Source: DASZIT01 sp052143315 (lineage in GTDB: Bacteria > Actinomycetota > Acidimicrobiia > Acidimicrobiales > RAAP-2). Taken from it: a stretch of DNA of 14,015 bases. Location: the NCBI GenBank assembly GCA_052143315.1, contig JBKQTE010000061.1, forward strand, positions 1 through 14,015, written 5' to 3'. Shown piece after piece: positions 1 to 5,665 of this stretch. Both the position numbers and the translations under genes were made by a program. The notes beneath the pieces were generated by a model that saw nothing but the letters and a program-made list of their open reading frames with translations, did not search any database and was not told where the DNA came from. Numbering within the stretch: position 1 is the first letter of the stretch; each line of letters starts with the position of its first letter.

Positions 1-1635
1 CCCGGCTGTTGCGACTGAGATGGTGACCGCTCCGGCGGATCCCGTCGGAGCGGTGGCCGTGATCGAGGTGGCCGTGTCGGCCGTGACTGTGGCGCCGGTG
101 GAACCGAACTTGACCGCGGTGGCGCCCGCCAGGTTGGTCCCGACGATGGTCACCGAAGTCCCACCGGCCGTGGTCCCAGAGGTCGGGGAGATCGACGTGA
201 TTGTCGGGGTCGACGCCGGGGCAACGTAGGTGAACTGGTCGGCCGAACTGCTTGCGCTCGGTCCAGAGGCGGTCGTGTACACGGTGACGTTGACGGTGCC
301 GGTCCCAGCAGGGGAGGTGGCCGTGCATGCGGTAGCGGTGCAGGTGACGCCGGTGGCGGCGGTCAATCCGAAGAAGACACTGACTCCCGTCAGGTTCGTC
401 CCGTTGATGGTGACCACGGTCCCGCCGGTACCCGGTCCAGTGTTCGGTGTGACGCTAGTGACGGCTGGGGCAGAGGGCGGGGTTCCGGTGGGGTTGTAGA
501 CCTCAGCGCTCGCCAGGGCATAAACGGTGTTCGCCGGAACCGGAGCGATGAATTGGCCGCCCGCGACGAGAACGTCTCCGTTGGGAAGAAGAGTCGCCGA
601 CTGGCCTTGGCGGGCCTGGTTCATGTTTGTCGCAATAGTCCACGTGTTTGCCGTTGGGTTGTATATCTCGGTATCGGATACGGAGTCGCCGTTACCTCCG
701 CCCGTTTCCAGGACCGTCCCGTCCCCGAGTACGACCGCTGTACTAAAGGCAAGGCCGTAGGCCATCGTGGCGGCCGGCTGCCAAGTCCCCGACACAGGGT
801 TGTAAAGATCGGAGTCCAGCGTGTCGCCTCCGGCCAGTAGGGCGTCGCCGTTAGGAAGCGCGGTGAGGGTGCTCCCCGCTCCGAAATTCTCCAATGTCGA
901 GCTGGTGCTGTACACCCACTGCTGAGTGGCGGGGCTGTAGATCTCGGCCGCATACAACGGGGCCGCTGTGCCATTAGTGAAGCCTCCAACAACAAGCACG
1001 GAGCCATTTCCGAGGATGGTCGCCGACTGCTCCATGGTGGCAGTGTTCATCGATCCCGTCGCCTGCCAGGTGCCGGTGGACGGGATGTACAGCTCGGCGT
1101 TCGAGGTCGCGGCCCCACCAGTGGTTTCGCCGCCGGCAGCGAGGACATCTCCGTCTGGAAGCAGCGTGGCAGTGAAGTTGGCCCGCGGCGTGATCATCGT
1201 TCCCGTCGCCTGCCAGGTGCCGGTGGAGGGGTTGTACAGCTCGGCGCTCGCCAGCACTCCACCTGAACCCGTGCCGCCTGCGGCCAGCACTTCACCGTCT
1301 GAGAGCAGGGTGGCCGTGGAACCATCTCGGGCGACGGTCATCGATCCCGTCGCCTGCCAAGTTCCAGTGGCCGGGTTGTACAGCTCGTCAGTCACGGTGG
1401 AAGGACAGGTGACCAGCACCTGACCGTCGGGCAACAGGGTGGCCGTAGGCCCAGCACAAGCCACGACCATGCTCCCGGTGTACGTCCACGATCCGGTTGT
1501 TGCTGCCGAGGCCGGTGTCGTCGCAACGAACGTGATCGTTGTCACGAGAGCCAGCGGTAGGGCAAGAAGGCTGCTCGAAACCGCTGCAATCTGGCCAACC
1601 CGCCAACTTCCTGCAGTATGTCGCGTGAGGTTCAT
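1..1635 (-). CDS. Secreted kelch-repeat protein with C-terminal IPT/TIG domains (3' end outside window)
   Basis: Reading the minus strand from the ATG at 1635 gives 545 codons without a stop, running off the window at base 1. A GGAGGT ribosome site lies at 1647-1652, 11 bases upstream. Residues 1-44 form a signal peptide (hydrophobic about 16-38, predicted cleavage after ASA at 42-44). Residues 45-385 hold about six to seven kelch-like repeats of 44-50 residues, each with the pattern ELYNP.TGTW....M....ATLLPDG.VL.AGG. They should fold into an extracellular beta-propeller. An IPT/TIG immunoglobulin-like domain follows at about 388-471 and a second begins at about 477 and is cut by the edge. 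No catalytic residues are evident, so adhesion or carbohydrate/protein binding at the cell surface is inferred. Base composition is lower in GC than the genes right of 4 kb, fitting cargo of the integrated element. Function unknown; the domain assignment is secure. Confidence 0.85.
   Translation of the reverse strand, partial: MNLTRHTAGSWRVGQIAAVSSSLLALPLALVTTITFVATTPASAATTGSWTYTGSMVVACAGPTATLLPDGQVLVTCPSTVTDELYNPATGTWQATGSMTVARDGSTATLLSDGEVLAAGGTGSGGVLASAELYNPSTGTWQATGTMITPRANFTATLLPDGDVLAAGGETTGGAATSNAELYIPSTGTWQATGSMNTATMEQSATILGNGSVLVVGGFTNGTAAPLYAAEIYSPATQQWVYSTSSTLENFGAGSTLTALPNGDALLAGGDTLDSDLYNPVSGTWQPAATMAYGLAFSTAVVLGDGTVLETGGGNGDSVSDTEIYNPTANTWTIATNMNQARQGQSATLLPNGDVLVAGGQFIAPVPANTVYALASAEVYNPTGTPPSAPAVTSVTPNTGPGTGGTVVTINGTNLTGVSVFFGLTAATGVTCTATACTATSPAGTGTVNVTVYTTASGPSASSSADQFTYVAPASTPTITSISPTSGTTAGGTSVTIVGTNLAGATAVKFGSTGATVTADTATSITATAPTGSAGAVTISVATAG
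1049..1390 (-). repeat. Near-identical DNA copies inside the kelch repeats
   Basis: Three copies of a roughly 48-base segment start at 1049, 1196 and 1340 (spacing 147 and 144 bases, i.e. 49 and 48 codons). Each contains CCCGTCGCCTGCCA followed by (G/A)GT(G/T)CC(G/A)GTGG and then a GTACAGCTCG block. They encode the ELYNP(A/S)TGTWQATG(S/T)M part of successive propeller blades. DNA-level identity this high suggests recent duplication or gene conversion between blades, so blade number may vary between strains. Confidence 0.7.
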
Positions 1636-2385
1636 GACGGGAACTGACCTCCGCCGTCCGTGTGTAGAGAATTGCGCGCCGTAATCACCTGCGAACTTAC
1701 GGAGGTGAAGCCGAGGCGACAACCCTAGATTTGGCGGCACGACCCTTCCGATTGGGCATTGCAACCCTACGAATTGCGGTCTACCACCCATTCGTCCTGC
1801 CAGAACGACGGCGGTCGATCGTGAGTGAGTGCTTTGATGTCGCCGCCGACTTCTCGGAGGCTCCACGCCGAAACTCACTGGGAGTCGTCGACGACACCCC
1901 CAAGGTGACGCTCCTGGGGCGCCGAGAGCCGGTTGCGGTACGAATGCACCCTTCGCTCAGGCGATAGATGGCCGATAGTCACGTCGGGCGATCCCGCCAC
2001 GCGTGTGCCAGCGGCGATCAACCGGCGTGGGGGCTCGGGAACTATGCGGCACTATGCCAGCGGCCGATCTCTGCCTTCCACGGCTCCTCGTCGTCGATGC
2101 TGACGGTCCGCTCGCTTGTCGGTGGGTCATCCAGGCAGAACTCACGCGTCGTCTTGAGCTCCGGATGAATGCGGCCACGATCGGCTGCAGCGGCAGGTCG
2201 CTGACCAGGGAAGGTGACGTCTAGCGCAGGATCAGGGTGACATTCGACGCGGGCATTCAACAACGTCACCCTTCGGCACTGAATGCGCCAGATGATGCGG
2301 GGTGACGTTTGGGGTGACGTCGATGCGGAGGATGCCTTGCGACCACGGCACTCCGCCTGGCATCACACGAGACCGGTGAACATCC
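1636..2385. other. 750-base stretch without a convincing gene
   Basis: Short open frames exist on both strands, but none shows a recognisable domain or a good ribosome site, and none matches the codon pattern of its neighbours. The left end must contain the promoter of the kelch gene (minus strand). An interleaved inverted repeat lies there: CCGTAA (1679-1684) pairs with TTACGG (1697-1702), and TCACCT (1685-1690) pairs with AGGTGA (1703-1708). The right end holds the GGTGACGT motif cluster described separately. The rest looks like decayed or spacer DNA of the integrated element. Confidence 0.5.
2213..2320. repeat. Cluster of GGTGACGT motifs upstream of the excisionase-like gene
   Basis: The 8-mer GGTGACGT occurs at 2213-2220, 2301-2308 and 2313-2320. 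It also occurs with one change (GGTGACAT) at 2236-2243 and inverted (ACGTCACC) at 2263-2270. The last two direct copies sit in a 12-base tandem (GGGGTGACGT plus two bases, 2299-2310 and 2311-2322), bracketed by GATGCGG at 2294-2300 and 2322-2328. Five copies in 108 bases just before a small DNA-binding gene look like binding sites for that protein or for the integrase (directionality or autoregulation). This role is inferred from position and spacing only. Confidence 0.55.
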
Positions 2386-2616
2386 ATGCGTGACAATTCG
2401 TCCCGAGCGTCGCTCCGACCCCTGCTCAGCGTCGATGAGACGGCGATTCTGCTCGGAGAGACCCGATCCACCTTGTACCGGGCGCTCAAGGCGGGAACGT
2501 TGCCCCTTCCCGCATTTCGCATCGGGAGTCGTATCCGCATTCCACGGCGCGCCGTTGAACGTCTCATCGAGGGGCTCGATCCCGAGCAGGCCCCCACGCC
2601 ATCACAGCTGGCCTGA
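2386..2616 (+). CDS. Excisionase-family helix-turn-helix DNA-binding protein
   Basis: A 76-residue protein starting at ATG 2386. Residues about 12-64 match the MerR-like helix-turn-helix of the excisionase/HTH_17 family: LLSVDETAILLGETRSTLYRAL is the recognition helix region, followed by FRIGSRIRIPRRAVERLI, the wing with the typical R-I-GSR-IRIPR pattern. Such proteins act as recombination directionality factors or small regulators of integrative elements. It lies tail-to-tail with the tyrosine recombinase, 17 bases from its stop codon, and directly downstream of the GGTGACGT cluster. No strong Shine-Dalgarno sequence is seen before the ATG. Family assignment is good. Whether it controls excision or only transcription cannot be told from sequence. 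Confidence 0.8.
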   Translation: MRDNSSRASLRPLLSVDETAILLGETRSTLYRALKAGTLPLPAFRIGSRIRIPRRAVERLIEGLDPEQAPTPSQLA

Positions 2617-2633
2617 GGTCAACTGCGAAGCGG

Positions 2634-3833
2634 TCAGCCGGCGGACACCTTGCCCGGGCGCTTGCCGGACTTCACCATGAGCACTCGCCCCATGTGATTG
2701 GCCGCCCGGCGGTCCTCTTCCGGCACGCCGTCGGTGTAGTGGCGGGCCATTTGCACTGTGGACCAACCGAGGCGGACCTGCTTCTGGGCCTCGGAAATCA
2801 CCGAATCGACCTGTGTCGCGTGGAAGTGACGAAGGGAGTGTAGATGGATGTCGGAGGCGACCTTGGCCTTGATGCGGATCTTGGCAAAAGCATGGCTGAC
2901 GTTGTCGGGGTGTGGTGGCACCTCGCCACCAGGCTCGAAGGAGAACACGAAGGACTCGGGAGAGAGCTGCAGCCCGCAGGCTCCGGCCAACTCGTCCTGT
3001 TCACGCCGGAGCGCAGCGATCTCCCTGAGGGTGGCCCTGTCGAGCGCGACCTTTCGGGTGCTCGACCGGGTCTTGGGCTGGCGGGCTTCAGCTCCCGCCG
3101 GGGTACTGACGACGCCCTCATCGATCGTCACCGTGCCCGCCTTCTCGTCGACATCGTTCCATCGAGTTGCGCAGGCTTCCCCCCGTCGCATTCCGGTAGC
3201 GGCAACCAGGCGAATCAGCACCGCCACCCGGATCTCAGCGATCCGAGCGGCCTCGAGGAGGGCGAGGACCTCCGCCGGCTCGGGGGACCGCACCGAATTG
3301 GGACGGTCGTCGGGTCCCCAGGACGGCAGTTCGGTGTCGACCACCGGGTTGGGGAGCACGTTGCCGCTCCACTTCCGGGCCAGGCGACACGAGCGGTTGA
3401 GAAGGGCCCGGGCCAGTCGGACCGTCGTATAGCCCGCTCCTGCCGCCTTGAGGTCTCGGAAGTAGCGCTCGACGTCGTAGGGGGAGAGCGTGGCGATCCG
3501 ACGCCTGCCGATGGAGTCGCGCACGTTGCGCCGCCACACCCCCTCGTAGCCCCGGACGGTGTTGGGACTCAGGTCCTGCCAACCGTTCTGCTTCCATCCT
3601 TCGATGGCGTCATTGATGGTGGTCGTCGGTCCCCACGCCTGCTCCCCCTCTTGCGGTGCGCGGGCAGGGTCCTCTTGTTGATTGGTGACGAGCCGGGCCA
3701 GTTCACGCTCTGCGGCGCGCTTGGTGCCCATGAACGTTGCGTGCTTGTGGCGGATCCGGCCGGTGCTGTCGCGACCGAGGTAGACGCGCAGTTCGAAGAC
3801 GCCTGGACTTCGCTGCCGAATGCTTCCTGCCAT
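2634..3833 (-). CDS. int: Tyrosine recombinase / site-specific integrase
   Basis: A 399-residue protein starting at ATG 3833, with GAGGG (3838-3842 on the complement) five bases upstream as ribosome site. Residues 1-60 resemble the arm-binding AMP-like beta-sheet domain (GVFELRVYLGRDSTGRIRHK.ATF.GTKRAAERELA). About 73-165 is the SAM-like core-binding domain. About 185-385 is the catalytic domain. The active site is complete: R216 (in ATGMRRGE), K254 (PKT, beta-hairpin lysine), H332 and R335 (HSLRH), W357 in the usual His/Trp position, and nucleophile Y366 (ARHYTD). Length and layout match phage and ICE integrases of Actinomycetota. The gene reads away from the adjacent tRNA-Thr, whose 3' end is 87 bases from its start codon, as expected for integration at the tRNA 3' end. 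It appears intact and probably functional. Confidence 0.93.
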   Translation of the reverse strand: MAGSIRQRSPGVFELRVYLGRDSTGRIRHKHATFMGTKRAAERELARLVTNQQEDPARAPQEGEQAWGPTTTINDAIEGWKQNGWQDLSPNTVRGYEGVWRRNVRDSIGRRRIATLSPYDVERYFRDLKAAGAGYTTVRLARALLNRSCRLARKWSGNVLPNPVVDTELPSWGPDDRPNSVRSPEPAEVLALLEAARIAEIRVAVLIRLVAATGMRRGEACATRWNDVDEKAGTVTIDEGVVSTPAGAEARQPKTRSSTRKVALDRATLREIAALRREQDELAGACGLQLSPESFVFSFEPGGEVPPHPDNVSHAFAKIRIKAKVASDIHLHSLRHFHATQVDSVISEAQKQVRLGWSTVQMARHYTDGVPEEDRRAANHMGRVLMVKSGKRPGKVSAG

Positions 3834-3841
3834 GTGTCCCT

Positions 3842-3867
3842 CGGGTTGTTGGGTTGACCGTTGGGTT
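3842..3867. repeat. Short direct repeats between integrase and tRNA (candidate arm-type sites)
   Basis: GTTGGGTT occurs at 3848-3855 and again at 3860-3867, a 12-base pitch, with a partial third copy CGGGTTG at 3842-3848. They lie in the integrase leader, between its start codon and the tRNA 3' end. This is where integrase arm-binding sites or an autoregulatory operator usually sit. The 12-base pitch equals that of the tandem GGTGACGT pair, though the motif differs. Functional assignment is inference. Confidence 0.4.
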
Positions 3868-3920
3868 CTACCCTACCGGCCAAGCTGTTGTCGAGGGTCA
3901 AGTCTCTGGCCTGGACTTAT

Positions 3921-3996
3921 TGGAGCCGGCGGTGGGAATCGAACCCACGACCTGACGATTACAAGTCGTCTGCGCTACCAACTGCGCCACACCGGC
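3921..3996 (-). tRNA. trnT: tRNA-Thr (anticodon UGU)
   Basis: The complement folds as a complete 76-base tRNA. The acceptor stem is GCCGGTG with CGCCGGC (one G-U pair). The D-arm is GCGC/GCGC with loop AGTTGGTA, and the anticodon stem is GACGA/TCGTC with loop CTTGTAA. The variable loop is AGGTC, the T-arm is GTGGG/CCCAC with loop TTCGATT, the discriminator is U, and CCA is encoded at 3921-3923 on the complement. Anticodon TGT (bases 3961-3963) reads ACA (Thr). Its 3' end points at the integrase, so the 3' part of the gene is the likely attachment core (attL or attR) of the element on the left. Confidence 0.96.
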
Positions 3997-4144
3997 CGGC
4001 CGCCGGTCCGGGCCCGGCGCTGTCGCCAGCCTACTGGGCGCACGGCTGCCACCCTTGGAAGGCCTCCCCGTGCCACGGCGCTGGCGGACCCGCCGGGATC
4101 GAAATACTTGCACCTGCACCCCCCGGTTGGCAGGCTGGCGGGGA

Positions 4145-4774
4145 ATGACCGATCCTTCCGACCATGGCGGACTCCCTCCCTCGCGTCCGTCAGGTGCCGG
4201 GAACCCCCTCCCCATCGGCCGCGTGGCGCTCGTGCTGATCCTCTTCATCATCGCCACCGCAGTGCTGCTCGGGCAGGTCCACCCGTCCGTGCCCACCACG
4301 TCGTCCGCCACCTCCACCACGTCGTCCACGGCCAAGTCGTCGACCACCACCCCCAAGACGTCGACCACCACCCCCAAGACGTCGACCACCACCACGACCG
4401 TCCCGCCGAGCAAGGTCGCGGTCCTGTCGGCCAACGGGTCGACGGTCACCGGCGCTGCTACCACGCTGGCCGACCAACTCCACGCCATCGGGTGGGTCAC
4501 CCTCCCACCGGTCAACGCCACCACCAACGTGACCGCCTCCACCGTCTACTACGCCCCCGGCTTCGAGCCGTCGGCGGCCGCCATCGCCGGCATGCTTCAC
4601 CTCGCGCCTACCGCCGTGCAGCCGATCGGTGCCTCGGTGCCGGTCGCCTCGACGGCGGGGGCCGATGTCGTGGTGGTGCTCGGCCCCGACGCCGCCGGCA
4701 AGACCATCTCGACCACCACGACCACCACCACGACACCGCCGCCGGCCACCACGACCACCACCAAGGCACACTGA
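4145..4774 (+). CDS. Membrane-anchored LytR_C-domain protein with Thr-rich linkers
   Basis: A 209-residue protein from ATG 4145. The frame is open upstream, but the cytoplasmic head and membrane helix fit this start best. Residues 1-24 are a Pro/Gly-rich head, about 25-43 are one membrane helix (GRVALVLILFIIATAVLLG), and 48-87 are a Thr/Ser/Pro/Lys linker. Residues 89-181 match the LytR C-terminal domain (VAVLSANGSTVTGAATTLADQL ... TVYYAPGF ... ADVVVVLGPDA), and 187-209 are a second Thr-rich tail. The topology implies a domain outside the membrane. LytR_C is often fused to LytR-CpsA-Psr wall-glycopolymer ligases, but here it stands alone without the catalytic domain, so a structural or wall-binding role is inferred. 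It lies 28 bases before otsB on the same strand, possibly one transcript. Confidence 0.75.
   Translation: MTDPSDHGGLPPSRPSGAGNPLPIGRVALVLILFIIATAVLLGQVHPSVPTTSSATSTTSSTAKSSTTTPKTSTTTPKTSTTTTTVPPSKVAVLSANGSTVTGAATTLADQLHAIGWVTLPPVNATTNVTASTVYYAPGFEPSAAAIAGMLHLAPTAVQPIGASVPVASTAGADVVVVLGPDAAGKTISTTTTTTTTPPPATTTTTKAH
4340..4394 (+). repeat. 21-base tandem repeat in the Thr-rich linker
   Basis: Two exact 21-base units (4340-4360 and 4361-4381) and a partial third (from 4382) begin with TCGACCACCACC and encode STTTPKT repeats of the linker. Being a whole number of codons, expansion or contraction would change linker length without a frameshift. Confidence 0.8.
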
Positions 4775-4802
4775 GTGGCGGGCGATTGAGCCGGTCCGCT
4801 CG

Positions 4803-5615
4803 GTGACCGATCCGGCACCGGAGCCGGACGACCGGACGATCGCCCGGCTGGCCCCCCTGCTCGAGTCGCCGGGTTCGACGGCCATCATCACCGACTTCGA
4901 CGGGACGCTGGCCCCGATCGTCGACGACCCCGCCGCCGCCCGCCCCTTGCCGGGGGCGGTGGAGATCCTCGACCACCTGGCCGGCTCCTTCGGCCTGGTG
5001 GCAGTGGTGTCGGGCCGGCCGGCGTCGTTCCTGGCCGCCCACCTGGGCGGAGCCTCCGGTGTCGTCCTGGTCGGTCTCTACGGGCTCGAGCGGGCCGTCG
5101 GCGGCCGGGTGGTGAGCGTCCCCGGTGCGGAGACGTGGCGCCCGGTGGTGGCCTCCGTGGTCGAGCGGTTGACGGTGACGGCACCGGCGGGGGTGTCGGT
5201 TGAAGCGAAGGGCCTGACCGTCACCGTCCACTGGCGGACGGCACCGACCCGGGCCACCGAGGTCGAGGCCCTCGTGCAGGCGGAGGTGGTCCGTACCGGA
5301 CTGGTCGCCCATCCGGGCCGCATGAGCATCGAGCTCCGACCGCCCCTGGCGGTGGACAAGGGTTCGGTGGTCATGGCGCTGGTGGAGGGTCGCCGGGCGG
5401 CATGCTTTCTCGGGGACGACCTGGGCGATCTTCCGGCGTTCGTGGCCCTCGACCGGTGGGCGGCGTCGGAGGGCACCGCCCACGTCACCGTGGCCGCCGT
5501 CGACGGCGAGACCGCCGACGAGGTGGCGGCGGCCGCCCAGTTGGTGGTGGACGGACCGACGGGGGCGCTCGGGATCCTGCAGTGGTTGGCCGACGCCGCC
5601 GGGGGTGGCCGGTAG
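4803..5615 (+). CDS. otsB: Trehalose-6-phosphate phosphatase
   Basis: A 270-residue HAD-superfamily phosphatase that removes phosphate from trehalose 6-phosphate to give trehalose in the cytoplasm. HAD motif I is DFDGTLAPI at 31-39 (nucleophile D31, acid/base D33). SGR at 70-72 is motif II. GLYGLE at 91-96 is the OtsB signature, in which the family usually has GxHGxE. K186 (VDKG) is motif III, and FLGDDLGDLPAF at 202-213 is motif IV (metal-binding acids D205, D206, D209). Length matches bacterial OtsB. The GTG at 4803 is the only plausible start: the frame upstream is the Thr-rich tail of the previous gene in another phase. No clear ribosome site is seen, so coupling to the upstream gene is likely. 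It converges on otsA with 50 bases between them. Confidence 0.9.
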   Translation: MTDPAPEPDDRTIARLAPLLESPGSTAIITDFDGTLAPIVDDPAAARPLPGAVEILDHLAGSFGLVAVVSGRPASFLAAHLGGASGVVLVGLYGLERAVGGRVVSVPGAETWRPVVASVVERLTVTAPAGVSVEAKGLTVTVHWRTAPTRATEVEALVQAEVVRTGLVAHPGRMSIELRPPLAVDKGSVVMALVEGRRAACFLGDDLGDLPAFVALDRWAASEGTAHVTVAAVDGETADEVAAAAQLVVDGPTGALGILQWLADAAGGGR

Positions 5616-5642
5616 GGATTCGCCCGAGGGAAGTGCTACCGG
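5609..5642. terminator. Possible bidirectional terminator between otsB and otsA
   Basis: CCGGTAG (5609-5615, containing the otsB stop) and CTACCGG (5636-5642) form a 7-base inverted repeat with a 20-base loop between the convergent genes. There is no T-tract. The position fits a terminator for both genes but the structure is weak. Confidence 0.3.
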
Positions 5643-5665
5643 TGGCGCGGTCGCCGCCGCCGCTG

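Noticed and set aside
1049..1390. Regularly spaced repeats as a CRISPR array
   Set aside because: The repeats are in frame at 48-49 codons, lie inside a coding region and encode propeller blades; spacing is far too long for CRISPR.
20..1423. Series of Val/Pro-rich plus-strand frames over the first 1.4 kb
   Set aside because: They are complements of the kelch/IPT gene, which has a signal peptide, repeats and an uninterrupted 545-codon frame on the minus strand.
1731..1967. 78-codon plus-strand frame in the gene-poor stretch
   Set aside because: No recognisable domain, no ribosome site, composition unlike neighbouring genes.
2003..2224. Short plus-strand frame (LPRLLVVDADGPLACRWVIQ...) that faintly recalls a small toxin or regulator fragment
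   Set aside because: No full motif, no ribosome site and overlapping frames of equal quality on the other strand; not distinguishable from chance.
2844..3857. 337-codon plus-strand frame opposite the integrase
   Set aside because: The integrase on the other strand has a complete active site; this frame has no domain and no ribosome site.
3921..3996. A second copy of the tRNA 3' end to the left, as the far attachment site
   Set aside because: Searched for by eye from 1 to 3900 and not found; the far end must be outside the window or degraded.
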